From: Thiohalocapsa sp.
Lineage (GTDB): Bacteria > Pseudomonadota > Gammaproteobacteria > Chromatiales > Chromatiaceae
NCBI GenBank assembly: GCA_028277725.1
Contig: JANQFX010000047.1
Coordinates: 62,001-126,000 of the forward strand
Direction: 5' to 3'
DNA length: 64,000 nt
Below the pieces are notes generated by a model, which was not told where the DNA came from, did not search any database, and was given only the letters and a program-made list of their open reading frames with translations. A program made the position numbers and the translations under genes. Positions 42,600 through 52,243 of this stretch are shown here, piece by piece. Numbering within the stretch: the stretch's first letter is position 1; each line of letters begins with the position of its first letter.

Positions 42600-44135
42600 C
42601 TAAGCGGGCGCTTGGCCGAACAGCCGCGGTAGCATCGCTGCCAGGTCGCCGGCGAGCAGGCCCCGATCCGCACCCGCCGCGGCCAGGTCACCGGCCGCCG
42701 CGTGCAGGCAAACGCCGGCGCTGGCGGCCTGATCCAGATCCAAACCCGCACCCTGCCCCCCTAAGGCACCCTGGGCGAGCAGCGCCGCGATGATGCCCGT
42801 GAGCGCATCGCCCATGCCGGCGCCGGCCATGGCCGGGTTGCCGTCGCTGCAGACGGCGGGCGGACGCTGCCCAGGCCCCGCGACGATGGTCCCCACACCC
42901 TTGAGCACCACCGCGCCGCCGTAGCGGCGTTGGATCTCGGCCGCCGCTGCGAAGCGATCTCGCTCGACATCGGCGATGGCGCAACCGAGCAGGCGGGCCG
43001 CCTCGCCGGGGTGCGGCGTCAGCACCCAGTGATCCGCGCGTCGAGGCGACGCGGCGAGCAGGTTCAGCGCGTCCGCGTCTACCACCATGGGTCGGCCGAG
43101 GGCCAGCGCCGCCTGAAACAGGGCGGAGCCCCAATCGCCCTGCCCCAGCCCGGGCCCGATGGCGACGACCGTGGCGCGGGCCGCGGCCGCTTCGAGCGCA
43201 ACGACACCCGGCACGGCCGCGACCATCAGCTCCGGCCGCGTCAGGTTCAGCAGCGCGGCGTGCTCCGGATGGGTCGCCACCGTCACCAGCCCGGCGCCCG
43301 AGCGCAGCGCCGCCTCGCCGGCGATGCGCGGCGCGCCGGACATGCCAGGGGCACCGCCGACGACGAGCACGTGCCCGGCCATGCCCTTGTGGGCGTCGGC
43401 CGGGCGCGGAGGCAGCAGTTCCCGCTCCTTGCGCCAGTCGATACGTCGGGCCGACAGCACCTCGGTGGCGTAGATCGCGGGCGGCACGTCGAGCCCGTCG
43501 AACCGGACCTCGCCGGTGAACGCCGGTCCGCGCCCGGTGAAGAGCCCGCGCTTGAGCCCGATGAAGCTCATCGTCAGGTCTGCTCGAACGCCGTGGCCGT
43601 GTACTCGGCCGGTATCGGCGTCGAGGCCCGAGGGGATATCCAGCGCCAAGACCGGTGCGCGGCAGGCGTTCACGGCGTCGATCGCCTCCGCATAGCGCCC
43701 CTCGACGGGTCGCGACAGGCCGGTGCCGAACAGGCCATCGACGATCAGATCCACATCCCCCGGCAGTGATCGATAGGGCGCGGCGCGACCGCCCGCGGCG
43801 GCGAACTCCTCGGCCGCCGCCGCGCTCTCGGGCGAGAGTCGCTCGTGATCGCCCAGGGTCAGCAGGCGGACGGCGCAACCCGATTTCAGTGCCTCGGCGG
43901 CGACGACATAGCCATCACCGCCGTTGTTGCCGGCGCCGCTGAGCACAAGGACGCGCCGCGCATCGGGCCAGCGCTCGCGCAGGTGCCGCCAGGCGCCCCG
44001 ACCCGCGCGGCACATCAGCTCCGCGGCGGGAATGCCGTGGCGCTCGATGGCGCAGCGGTCCAGCGCGCGCACCTGGGCCGCGGTGTAGAGTGCGTAGGGC
44101 AAGACCCCCGATACACTGGGTTTTCGTGCTTGCAT
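42600..44135 (-). CDS. nnr: Bifunctional NAD(P)HX epimerase/dehydratase
   Basis: Encodes 511 residues. The N-terminal half is the YjeF_N epimerase (LVLSGAGNNGGDGYVVAAEA, LDIPSGLDADTGRVHG); the C-terminal half is the ADP-dependent dehydratase (GHVLVVGGAPGMSGAPRIAG, LTPHPGEAARLLG, GNPAMAGAGMGDALTGIIAA). It repairs hydrated NADH and NADPH. Divergent from queG, with about 95 bp between. Confidence 0.96.
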   Translation of the reverse strand: MQARKPSVSGVLPYALYTAAQVRALDRCAIERHGIPAAELMCRAGRGAWRHLRERWPDARRVLVLSGAGNNGGDGYVVAAEALKSGCAVRLLTLGDHERLSPESAAAAEEFAAAGGRAAPYRSLPGDVDLIVDGLFGTGLSRPVEGRYAEAIDAVNACRAPVLALDIPSGLDADTGRVHGHGVRADLTMSFIGLKRGLFTGRGPAFTGEVRFDGLDVPPAIYATEVLSARRIDWRKERELLPPRPADAHKGMAGHVLVVGGAPGMSGAPRIAGEAALRSGAGLVTVATHPEHAALLNLTRPELMVAAVPGVVALEAAAARATVVAIGPGLGQGDWGSALFQAALALGRPMVVDADALNLLAASPRRADHWVLTPHPGEAARLLGCAIADVERDRFAAAAEIQRRYGGAVVLKGVGTIVAGPGQRPPAVCSDGNPAMAGAGMGDALTGIIAALLAQGALGGQGAGLDLDQAASAGVCLHAAAGDLAAAGADRGLLAGDLAAMLPRLFGQAPA

Positions 44136-44230
44136 GAATCGTTGCAGAGTAAGGGAAACCGCCTAACGGGGCGCGCCGGCCTGTCCGCCGAGCGCCCCAC
44201 CCGCCCAACCATGGATCCGCCTGAACGTTC

Positions 44231-45346
44231 GTGACCGAGAACGCCTCATCCCAGAACCGGCCCACGACCTCAGCCGAAACGGCCGCGCCGAACACGGCCG
44301 AGCTGGCCCGCGAGATCAAGGCGTGGGGCGCCGAGCTCGGCTTCCAACAGGTCGGCATCGCCGACTGCGACCTGCAGCTCGCCGAACGCCGGCTCGCAGA
44401 CTGGCTCGGCCGGGACATGCACGGCGAGATGGACTGGCTGGCCCGCCACGGCACCAAGCGAACCCGCCCCGCCGAGCTGGTTCCCGGCACGCTCAGCGTC
44501 ATTTCGGCGCGCATGGACTACCTGCCAGAGTATCAGGTCGACCTGGCGCAGGCACTGGAAGACCCCGCCCAAGCCTTCGTCACCCGCTATGCCCTCGGCC
44601 GCGACTACCACAAAGTGCTGCGTCAGCGCCTGCAGCGGCTCGCGCGGCGCATCGAGGGCCGCATCGGCGGCTTCGGCTACCGCGTGTTCGTCGACTCCGC
44701 GCCGGTCATGGAGAAGCCCCTGGCCCAGAAGGCCGGGCTCGGCTGGATCGGCAAGCACACCAATCTGATCAACGCCCGCGCCGGTTCCTGGTTCTTCCTC
44801 GGCGAGATCTACTGCGACCTGCCGCTGCCGCCGGACCCGCCCGCGGAGGACCACTGCGGACGCTGTCGAGCCTGTATCGACATCTGCCCCACGGATGCCA
44901 TCATCGCGCCCTATGTGCTGGACGCGCGGCTGTGCATCTCGTACCTGACCATCGAGCACCCCGGCGCTATTCCGGAGCCCCTTCGCGCGCGCCTCGGCAA
45001 CCGCATCTACGGCTGCGACGACTGCCAACTGGCCTGCCCCTGGAATCGCTTCGCCAGGCTCACCGAAGAGGCCGACTTCCTGCCGCGGAACGAGCTGGAC
45101 CGGGCGACGCTGATCGAGCTCTTCGCCTGGGATGAGGACGAGTTCCTGCGCCGCACGGAGGGCAGTGCCATCCGGCGAGTGGGCCACGAGCGCTGGCTCA
45201 GGAACATCGCCGTGGCGCTCGGCAACGCCGAGCCGTCTCCCGAGGTGCTAAGCTCGCTGGCGGCGCGCTCGGAGCACCCGAGCCTGCTGGTGCGCGAGCA
45301 TGTGCGCTGGGCCCTGGGGTCCCAGCGCCGTTTAGCGGGGGCTTGA
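44231..45346 (+). CDS. queG: Epoxyqueuosine reductase
   Basis: Encodes 371 residues from a GTG. The N-terminal cobalamin-binding part contains VFVDSAPVMEKPLAQKAGLG and WIGKHTNLINARAGSWFFLG. Two [4Fe-4S] motifs follow, HCGRCRACIDICPTDAI and CDDCQLACPWNRFA, then a HEAT-like tail. It performs the last step of queuosine synthesis in tRNA. The convergent orn gene ends 30 bp downstream. Confidence 0.96.
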   Translation: MTENASSQNRPTTSAETAAPNTAELAREIKAWGAELGFQQVGIADCDLQLAERRLADWLGRDMHGEMDWLARHGTKRTRPAELVPGTLSVISARMDYLPEYQVDLAQALEDPAQAFVTRYALGRDYHKVLRQRLQRLARRIEGRIGGFGYRVFVDSAPVMEKPLAQKAGLGWIGKHTNLINARAGSWFFLGEIYCDLPLPPDPPAEDHCGRCRACIDICPTDAIIAPYVLDARLCISYLTIEHPGAIPEPLRARLGNRIYGCDDCQLACPWNRFARLTEEADFLPRNELDRATLIELFAWDEDEFLRRTEGSAIRRVGHERWLRNIAVALGNAEPSPEVLSSLAARSEHPSLLVREHVRWALGSQRRLAGA

Positions 45347-45376
45347 CCCACGACGGCCTGTCACCGCAAGGCGTCG

Positions 45377-45919
45377 CTAGACCTGCAACAGCGTCTTGCG
45401 ATAGTGGCGCAATTCGTCGATGGACTCGCGGATGTCGTCGAGGGCCTGATGCTTGTTGGCCTTCTTGACCGCATCCGCCACCTCCGGGGCCCACATGCGC
45501 GCCAGGATCTTGAGCGTACTGACGTCGAGGTTGCGGTAGTGGAAGAAGGCCTCCAGCCGCGGCATGCAACGGGCCAGGAAGCGCCGGTCCTGACAGATGC
45601 TGTTGCCGCACAGGGGCGCCTGCTTCGGCTCGCACCAACGGCGCAGGAACTCCAGCGTCCGGGCCTCGGCGTCGGCCTCGGTGACGTCGCTGTTGCGCAC
45701 CCGCTCCAGCAGACCGGAGTCGCCGTGGTGGCGGGTGTTCCAGTCGTCCATGGCCGCGAGCACCGCCTCCGGCTGGTGGATGGCCAACACCGGCCCCTCC
45801 GCCAGCACGTTGAGCGCCGGGTCGGTCACGATGGTCGCAATCTCGATGATCTGATCGTTGAACGGATCGAGCCCGGTCATTTCCAGATCGATCCATGCCA
45901 GGTTCCCCGGCTCTTCCAT
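45377..45919 (-). CDS. orn: Oligoribonuclease
   Basis: Encodes 180 residues of the DEDDh exonuclease fold: [20 protein letters not shown] (first acidic motif), [20 protein letters not shown] and the C-terminal [20 protein letters not shown] with the catalytic His and Asp. It degrades 2-5-nt RNA and pGpG to mononucleotides. The ATG at 45919 is preceded by GGAG; an upstream GTG adds seven residues and is less likely. Confidence 0.97.
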   Translation of the reverse strand: MEEPGNLAWIDLEMTGLDPFNDQIIEIATIVTDPALNVLAEGPVLAIHQPEAVLAAMDDWNTRHHGDSGLLERVRNSDVTEADAEARTLEFLRRWCEPKQAPLCGNSICQDRRFLARCMPRLEAFFHYRNLDVSTLKILARMWAPEVADAVKKANKHQALDDIRESIDELRHYRKTLLQV

Positions 45920-46025
45920 TGGCTTGTCTCCGGTCGCCACGATATGCGCGAATGGTAGCGCGATTACGCCCGCTCGGCCGTCGTGCCTTGCTAGACTCCA
46001 ACCCTAGAAATCCTCGGAGAATGCC

Positions 46026-46337
46026 ATGAGCCAGCCCCCCCGCATCGCCAAGCTCCCCGTCACGCACATGGTCGTCGCCGCACTGGCGTTCGTCGTCGGC
46101 CTGCCAGCCGCAATGGCGGCGGACGAGGACGACCCCCACGCCCTGCACGAGCAGAACTGCACCCAGTGTCACGGCACCGAGGTCTACACCCGCACCGATC
46201 GCAGGATCCAATCCCTGGCCGGCCTGGAAACCCAGGTGGAGACCTGCAACACCAACCTGAACACCGGCTTGTTTCCGGAGCAGGTGAAGGCCATCGCGAC
46301 CATGCTGAACGACGAGTACTACCAGTTTTCCGACTAG
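46026..46337 (+). CDS. Small periplasmic c-type cytochrome
   Basis: Encodes 103 residues: a signal peptide (about 1-32, VVAALAFVVGLPAAMA) and one heme motif, CTQCH at 45-49. Downstream EVYTRTDRRIQSLAGLETQV and VKAIATMLNDEYYQFSD resemble the small green cytochrome-like/c5-type monoheme proteins, the methionine near residue 92 being a possible distal ligand. Good ribosome site (CGGAGA). It sits between orn and rsgA, which normally adjoin, so it has been inserted into a conserved neighbourhood. Electron partner unknown; sulfur or photosynthetic electron transfer is possible. Confidence 0.85.
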   Translation: MSQPPRIAKLPVTHMVVAALAFVVGLPAAMAADEDDPHALHEQNCTQCHGTEVYTRTDRRIQSLAGLETQVETCNTNLNTGLFPEQVKAIATMLNDEYYQFSD

Positions 46338-46355
46338 CACCGCCGGCTGGCGCAG

Positions 46356-47357
46356 ATGCCCAGACGCAGGCTCTCGGAACGCCAGTTGGAGCGCATCCGT
46401 GCCATCCAGGAGCGTCGTCGGCAACGCCTCGAAGACCGGCGGGACTCGGTGCTCGAGAGCCTCGATGAGGTCGAACCGCGCGATGGCCTCGTCGTCGTGC
46501 GCCACGGGGCCAACCTCGCCGTCGAGGACGACGCCGGCGCCCTGCACCACTGCGTGACACGTCGCAACATCGGCCACCCGGTCTGCGGAGATCGCGTCAT
46601 CTGGCAACCCTCCGGCGACGGGACCGGTGTGGTTACCGCGCTGCAGCACCGCGACAACGCGCTCAGCCGCCCGGACTTCAGCGGTCGCGACAAACCGCTC
46701 GCCGCAAACCTCAGCCTGCTTGCGGTCGTCGTGGCACCCCAGCCGCCGCCGAGCGGCTACCTCGTGGATCAGTACCTGGTCGCCGCCGAGCTCATCGGCG
46801 TCCGCGCCCTGCTGGTGGCCGGCAAGATGGACCTCCTCGATGACGCCGAGCAGGCTGGCTTCCTCGACGGCCTCGCGCACTACCAGGCTATCGGCTATCC
46901 CGTCTGCCCCATCAGCACCAAAGGCCAACCGGGGCTAGGGGCGCTCACCGATCACCTGACCGGGCAGACCGCCATCCTCCTGGGCCAATCGGGTGTCGGC
47001 AAGTCGTCCCTGGTGCAGGCACTCTTGCCGGATCAGGCTATCCAGGTGGGCCGCCTCTCCAAGGCCACCGGACTCGGCCGCCACACCACCTCCGCCGCCA
47101 CCTGCTACCGCCTACCCGACGATGGGCGCCTCATCGACTCCCCCGGTGTCCGGAGCTTCCGCCTCACCGGACTCTCTCTGACGCAACTGGAACGGGGCTT
47201 CCGAGATCTGTCCCCATTGCTCGGCCGATGCCGCTTCCGCGACTGCCGACACGGCGAGGAACCCGGCTGTGCCGTACGAAAGGCGGCGGAACACGGCCTG
47301 ATCGACACGCGCCGCGTGGACAACTTCCTGCATCTGCGCGACAGCTTGGTACGCTGA
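46356..47357 (+). CDS. rsgA: Ribosome small-subunit GTPase RsgA
   Basis: Encodes 333 residues. An OB-fold N-domain is followed by a circularly permuted GTPase domain (G4-like AGKMDLLDD, then G1 LLGQSGVGKSSLVQALL and G3 DSPGVRSF) and a C-terminal zinc knuckle (CRFRDCRHGEEPGC). RsgA assists late 30S assembly. It lies 18 bp after the cytochrome gene and is convergent with dnaE. Confidence 0.96.
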   Translation: MPRRRLSERQLERIRAIQERRRQRLEDRRDSVLESLDEVEPRDGLVVVRHGANLAVEDDAGALHHCVTRRNIGHPVCGDRVIWQPSGDGTGVVTALQHRDNALSRPDFSGRDKPLAANLSLLAVVVAPQPPPSGYLVDQYLVAAELIGVRALLVAGKMDLLDDAEQAGFLDGLAHYQAIGYPVCPISTKGQPGLGALTDHLTGQTAILLGQSGVGKSSLVQALLPDQAIQVGRLSKATGLGRHTTSAATCYRLPDDGRLIDSPGVRSFRLTGLSLTQLERGFRDLSPLLGRCRFRDCRHGEEPGCAVRKAAEHGLIDTRRVDNFLHLRDSLVR

Positions 47358-47493
47358 ACCCCGCGTCCAGGTCCCGATGGGCCGTGCGCATCGATCTGGC
47401 GTTGTTGGTGTTCCAACTGACCTGCACCGGAACGCCGAGGCATTCGAACAGGCGATCACCCACCTGCGGCGGCGCGCCTGATGGACTCGGGCG

Positions 47494-50400
47494 TCAGTGC
47501 ACCACCGCCAGCTGCGGACCGGCCAACCCGAGCGGTGGCGGCGGCGGCGCGGCGAGCACCCGCTCCCGCTCGTACACGACCTGGACGGCGGCATCGCCAA
47601 GAAACAACGCCAGGCGCTTGAGCAGGGCGTCGGCGGGGTTGACGCGCCAGTCCTCGCCGAACCTGAGCCGTCCTTCGCAGCCGGGACGCTGGTAGTGCAG
47701 TCGCACCCGAATGCCCTCGCCGCGGTAGAGCGCAAGCAGTTCGTACAGCTCGCGGACCCGTGCAAGCCCGTCGGCGTGCTCGGCCGGTTCGGTGATGTCG
47801 AGGCGCAGCAGCAAGTGCTCGGCGCGCTCGGCGCGGGCCTGCTCCAGGGTTTGCACGGCCCGCGCCACCAGGCTGACGCCGCCGGTGTACTCGTCGGGAC
47901 GAAGGTTGCCGCTCACGACCAGGATAGCGTCCGGTTGCAACAGGTCGCGGGCGGTCTCGAAGACGTCGTTGAAACAGGTGACCTCGATGCGCCCGGTACG
48001 GTCGTCCAGGGTCAGTGAGGCCATGCGCCCGCGGGCGGTCTTGCGCAGCTGCATCTGGTGCACCAGGCCGACGATAGTGCGCAGATCGCGGTCGCCACCG
48101 CGCAACTGGCCGACGTTCGAGTCCACGAGCCCATGGCTCGACGCCAGCAGCGGCCCGAGGCGCTGAGATACCAGGGCGTCCAGTTCGGCGTCGAAGCGAT
48201 TGATCGGGTGGCCGGTGAGGTAGAGCCCGAGGGTTTCCTTCTCGCCCAGCAGGCGCACGTCCTCGTCCCAGTCGGGCCAGGTCTGGGCCGCGAGTTGGGG
48301 GTCGGGCTGCACGGCGTCCGCCGGGTCATCGAGCAGAGCGCCGAAAAGGTCGCCCTGCCCGGCGCTCTGCTGCTCGTGGTGCTGCTCGGCGAGCTTGATG
48401 GCCGCCGGGAGTAGGTTCATGAGCGTGGCGCGGTTCGGGTCGCCGGTCGATGCGGCGGGGGAGTTGGTCTTGTCATCCTCGCCGCGCGCGCCGACCGACT
48501 CGTCGGCGCCGAGCCCATCCAGCGCGCCGGCACGGATCAGGGCCTCGAACACCCGCTTGTTGACCTTGTGCAGGTCGACGCGCCGGCAGAGATCCCAGAG
48601 GTCCTTGAACGGACCCTCGCCGCGGGCCTCCAGGATGGAGGCGATGGCGGACTCGCCGACGCCCTTGATGGCGCCCAGCCCGTAGACCACGGTACCGGGG
48701 CCGTCGATGGTGAAACGGTATTCGGAGCGGTTGACCTTCGGCGGCTCGACGGCCAGGCCCATGTTGCGGCACTCGTCGATGAGCGTGACGACCTTGTCGG
48801 TGTTGTCCATATCCGCCGAGAGCACGGCCGCCATGAAGGCCGCCGGGTAGTGCGCCTTGAGCCAGAGGGTCTGGTAGGACACCAGGGCGTAGGCCGCGGA
48901 GTGGGACTTGTTGAAGCCGTAGCCGGCGAACTTCTCCATCAGGTCGAAGATGTAGGTGGCAGTGGCGGCCTCGATACCCCGCTCCACCGCGCCTTTCTCG
49001 AAGATGGCGCGCTGCTTGTCCATCTCCTCGACCTTCTTCTTGCCCATGGCGCGGCGCAAGAGATCCGCCCCGCCAAGGCTGTAGCCCGCCAGCACCTGGG
49101 CAATCTGCATGACCTGTTCTTGGTACAGGATGACGCCGTAGGTGGGCTTGAGGATGGGCTCCAGCTTGGGGTGTGGGTAGGCGACGTCGGCGCGGCCGTG
49201 CTTGCGGTCGCAGAAGTCGTCCACCATGCCGGACTGCAACGGACCGGGGCGGAATAGGGCCACCAGGGCCGTCATGTCCTCGAAGGAATCGGGCACCAGC
49301 TTCTTGATCAGCTCCTTCATTCCGCGGGATTCGAGCTGGAACACCGCCGTGGTCTCGCAACGCTGCAACAACGCGAAGGCCTGCTCGTCGTGGGCATCGA
49401 TGAAGTCGATGTCCAGCGGTGCCTCGCCGGCGCGCTCGCGTTCGGCGTTGATGGTGGCGAGCGCCCAGTCGATGATGGTCAGGGTGCGCAGGCCCAAGAA
49501 GTCGAACTTCACCAGCCCGGCCTGTTCCACGTCGTCCTTATCGTACTGGGTGACGAGGTTGGCCCCACCGGGCTCGCAATAGAGCGGCGCGAAATCGGTC
49601 AGCACCGTCGGCGCGATCACCACGCCGCCGGCGTGCTTGCCGGCGTTGCGCGCGACGCCCTCCAGCTTGCGGGCCATGTCGATGATGGCCGTCACCGCCT
49701 CGTCGTCGCGGTAGGCGTTGGCCAGGTCCTCGCTGTCCTCCAGGGCCTTGTCGAGCGTGATGCCGAGCTCGAAGGGAATCATTTTCGAGATCTTGTCGAC
49801 GAAGCCGTAGGGGTGGCCCAGGACGCGCCCGACGTCGCGCACCACTGCCTTCGCGGCCATGGTGCCGAAGGTGATGATCTGGGACACGGCGTCGCGGCCA
49901 TACTTGCGCGCCACGTAGTCGATAACACGGTCGCGGCCTTCCATGCAGAAGTCCACGTCGAAGTCGGGCATGGACACGCGCTCGGGGTTCAGGAAGCGCT
50001 CGAACAGCAGCTCGTGCTCGAGCGGGTCCAGGTCGGTGATCTTGAGCGCGTAGGCCACCAGGGAGCCGGCGCCGGAGCCACGCCCCGGCCCCACCGGGAC
50101 ACCATTGTCTTTGGCCCACTGGATGAAGTCGGCAACGATCAGGAAATAGCCCGGAAAACCCATCTGGCAAATGACGTCGAGCTCCACCTGAAGGCGCTCG
50201 TCGTAGGGCTTGCGGCGCTCGGCGAAGTCCGGCGCGTCGCAGTCGAAGGTGCGGGCCAGGCGCCACTCCAGGCCCTTGCGGGATTCCTCGGCGAACAGCT
50301 CGTCGATGGTCATGCCCTCGGGCACGGGCCAGGCGGGCAGATAACTCCTGCCCAGCGTGAGCTCCAGGTTGCAGCGCTTGGCAATCTCGACCGTGTTCTC

Positions 50401-51168
50401 CAGCGCCTCGGGCAGGTCCGAGAACAAGAGCGCCATCTCCTTGGGCGAGCGAAGGTATTGCTCCGGCGCATGCAGGCGGGGGCGACGCTTGTCGGCCAGG
50501 GTCCAACCGCCGTGGATGCAGGTGCGCACCTCGTGGGCATCGAAGTCCTCAGACTTCAAGAAGGCCACGTCGTTGGTCGCCACCACGGGCAAGCCCTTGG
50601 CGATGGCCAGGTCGACGCTCGCCTCAATGCAGTCTGCCTCTCCTTCCCGGCCGGTGCGTGTCAGCTCCAGGTAGAAGCGATCGCCAAAGGCCCCCAACCA
50701 AGCATCCACCCGTCCCTCGGCGTCTCCAAGACGTCCCCCCACGAGCGCACGCCCGACGTCCCCAGCGACGCCGCCTGACAGGGCGATCAGGCCCTGGTTG
50801 GCCTCCAAGACCCAGTCGCGCTGCACCTGAGCCACGCCCTGCTGCTGACCCTCGAGGTAGGCACGGGAGATGAGCCGGGTCAGATTCTTGTAGCCCTGGT
50901 CGTCCTGAACCAACAGCACCAGCCGGTGCGGCTGGGCGGGGTTGTCCGGGTCCAGCACCGCCAGCTCGGTACCGGCGATGGGCTTGATGCCGGCGCCGAG
51001 GGCCGCCTTGTAGAAGCGTACCAGGCAGAACAGGTTGTTCTTGTCGGTCACCGCGACGGCAGGCATCCCGGCGGCGGCCGTGGCCTTGACCAGGGGCTTG
51101 ACGCGCGCCAGGCCGTCGCTCAGGGAGTACTCGGAATGCAGGTGCAGATGGACGAAACGGGGTTCCAC
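47494..51168 (-). CDS. dnaE: DNA polymerase III alpha subunit
   Basis: Encodes 1224 residues. The PHP domain begins at once (FVHLHLHSEYSLSDGLARVK); the polymerase catalytic aspartates are in MPDFDVDFCMEGRDR near residue 398, preceded by GPGRGSGAGSLVAYAL. The fingers contain AGKHAGGVVIAP, VKFDFLGLRTLTIIDWA and GYGFNKSHSAAYALVSYQTL, followed by a helix-hairpin-helix, an OB domain (SLTLDDRTGRIEVTCF) and the tau-binding tail. The GTG at 51168 is chosen because the family starts just before FVHLHLHS; the frame is open to 51462 but that stretch does not look like protein. Replicative polymerase of the C family. Confidence 0.97.
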   Translation of the reverse strand: MEPRFVHLHLHSEYSLSDGLARVKPLVKATAAAGMPAVAVTDKNNLFCLVRFYKAALGAGIKPIAGTELAVLDPDNPAQPHRLVLLVQDDQGYKNLTRLISRAYLEGQQQGVAQVQRDWVLEANQGLIALSGGVAGDVGRALVGGRLGDAEGRVDAWLGAFGDRFYLELTRTGREGEADCIEASVDLAIAKGLPVVATNDVAFLKSEDFDAHEVRTCIHGGWTLADKRRPRLHAPEQYLRSPKEMALLFSDLPEALENTVEIAKRCNLELTLGRSYLPAWPVPEGMTIDELFAEESRKGLEWRLARTFDCDAPDFAERRKPYDERLQVELDVICQMGFPGYFLIVADFIQWAKDNGVPVGPGRGSGAGSLVAYALKITDLDPLEHELLFERFLNPERVSMPDFDVDFCMEGRDRVIDYVARKYGRDAVSQIITFGTMAAKAVVRDVGRVLGHPYGFVDKISKMIPFELGITLDKALEDSEDLANAYRDDEAVTAIIDMARKLEGVARNAGKHAGGVVIAPTVLTDFAPLYCEPGGANLVTQYDKDDVEQAGLVKFDFLGLRTLTIIDWALATINAERERAGEAPLDIDFIDAHDEQAFALLQRCETTAVFQLESRGMKELIKKLVPDSFEDMTALVALFRPGPLQSGMVDDFCDRKHGRADVAYPHPKLEPILKPTYGVILYQEQVMQIAQVLAGYSLGGADLLRRAMGKKKVEEMDKQRAIFEKGAVERGIEAATATYIFDLMEKFAGYGFNKSHSAAYALVSYQTLWLKAHYPAAFMAAVLSADMDNTDKVVTLIDECRNMGLAVEPPKVNRSEYRFTIDGPGTVVYGLGAIKGVGESAIASILEARGEGPFKDLWDLCRRVDLHKVNKRVFEALIRAGALDGLGADESVGARGEDDKTNSPAASTGDPNRATLMNLLPAAIKLAEQHHEQQSAGQGDLFGALLDDPADAVQPDPQLAAQTWPDWDEDVRLLGEKETLGLYLTGHPINRFDAELDALVSQRLGPLLASSHGLVDSNVGQLRGGDRDLRTIVGLVHQMQLRKTARGRMASLTLDDRTGRIEVTCFNDVFETARDLLQPDAILVVSGNLRPDEYTGGVSLVARAVQTLEQARAERAEHLLLRLDITEPAEHADGLARVRELYELLALYRGEGIRVRLHYQRPGCEGRLRFGEDWRVNPADALLKRLALFLGDAAVQVVYERERVLAAPPPPPLGLAGPQLAVVH

Positions 51169-51509
51169 GGCGATGTGTCGATTCTCGGCTGCGCTGGGGC
51201 GTTGATCGTTCCGGCCAGGGTCGCGGTAGGATCCCGGGACGGCATCGCATTTTAACCCCCGCCCACCGGGCAGCCGTCCAGATACCCCGCGGATCACATC
51301 GCCTGAAGCTGGATCCGCACCCGGCAAGGCGGCCCGGCTCGATCGAGACAGGCCTGCTGCGCATGCTGCCGATGCCGTGCCGTCGGGCGCTGGCATGGGA
51401 GCGCCCGGAATCTGATCCAGACCGGCATCGCCCTCGGCGGGCAAGATCGTCTGGTTGGTCATTCAACCGAGAGAGCGCGCTGGGTGCCCTGCCGGTGGGG
51501 CGGCCCGCG
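51169..51509. other. Non-coding region upstream of dnaE
   Basis: About 340 bp. The dnaE frame remains open through it by chance of high G+C. No ribosome site or family sequence supports a longer protein, so it is taken as promoter and leader. Confidence 0.5.
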
Positions 51510-51689
51510 TCAATCGCCGGTCTCAACCATCGCACCGCCGCCGTTGCGGTCCTGCACCAGCACCAGCTTGCCGAGCGTGGGGTGCAGCACGGTGATGATG
51601 GTGAAGCTGGGGTAGCGCTGCTCCGCCAGCACTCGCCCCTCGTCCTGCAGGTCCGCGATGACCTGGGGTTCTGCGTCGATGATTCGCAT
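51510..51689 (-). CDS. 59-residue protein of unknown function
   Basis: The product starts MRIIDAEPQVIADLQDEGRV and contains FTIITVLHPTLGKLVLVQDR, followed by a Gly-rich turn and ETGD. It looks like a small beta-sheet protein. GAGGAG lies seven bases before the ATG. It follows the terminator at 51812-51851, so it has its own promoter. No family is known to me. Confidence 0.6.
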   Translation of the reverse strand: MRIIDAEPQVIADLQDEGRVLAEQRYPSFTIITVLHPTLGKLVLVQDRNGGGAMVETGD

Positions 51690-51811
51690 GGGTCTGCTCC
51701 TCGGCCTCTCGAACAGGCAATAGATAGTGCGGCGCGCGATCTGGCGTGACGGCGTCCCAGTGAGAGTCTAGCCCGCAGTCGATGAATCTCCCCAACGGGG
51801 CCGAGCTCGAT

Positions 51812-51851
51812 CGAACGAAAACGGGCGAAGCGGCCCAAGACCGCTTCGCCC
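51812..51851 (-). terminator. Intrinsic terminator after the 53-residue gene
   Basis: On the minus strand GGGCGAAGCGG (51851-51841) pairs with CCGCTTCGCCC (51833-51823), a perfect 11-bp stem with a 7-base loop, followed by GTTTTCGTTC. It is a likely 3' end for the small genes downstream of the apr locus. Confidence 0.75.
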
Positions 51852-51918
51852 GTCGTCGTCGACCCGTCTGCACGACTGGCGGCGATCGATCGCGCCAGCC
51901 TCAACCCGCGGGTTGCCC

Positions 51919-52080
51919 TCAGGGCTTCTTCGGCGGCTGGTACTGAACCTCTTTCTGAAGGTTGTCCCAGATGGTCTGGTAGCCGACGAAGCCCTTGTCG
52001 TTCGGCTCCATCTGCTTGGTGGTGTAGTAACGCGCCCGGCCTTCTGGGACTTTCGGTCGGCTCTTCGGTGCTTGGCTCAT
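51919..52080 (-). CDS. 53-residue basic protein of unknown function
   Basis: Starts MSQAPKSRPKVPEGRARYYT and ends VQYQPPKKP, with ATG preceded by AGAGGGTG. It is hydrophilic, rich in Lys, Tyr and Gln, without a membrane helix. A strong terminator lies 70 bp downstream and a run of same-strand genes leads back to aprMBA, so it may be the end of that transcript. No family recognised. Confidence 0.6.
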   Translation of the reverse strand: MSQAPKSRPKVPEGRARYYTTKQMEPNDKGFVGYQTIWDNLQKEVQYQPPKKP

Positions 52081-52243
52081 GGGTCACCCTCTCTGGGCAG
52101 TTGGCTTGGATGGATGGGCCGTACCAAACGAATGGCGGCCGGCTCGCTTGGCCTTCACCGTATCAGGGCGGTCGCATGCACGGGTTGGCGATGCGGCCGG
52201 TCGCTCGGTGAATGCAGAAGACTGCTCAAGGAACTCGGGCGGT

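Noticed and set aside
51169..51462. N-terminal extension of DnaE by 98 residues
   Set aside because: The extra sequence is low-complexity Pro/Gly/Ala/Arg and unlike the family, which starts just before the PHP motif HLHSEYSL.
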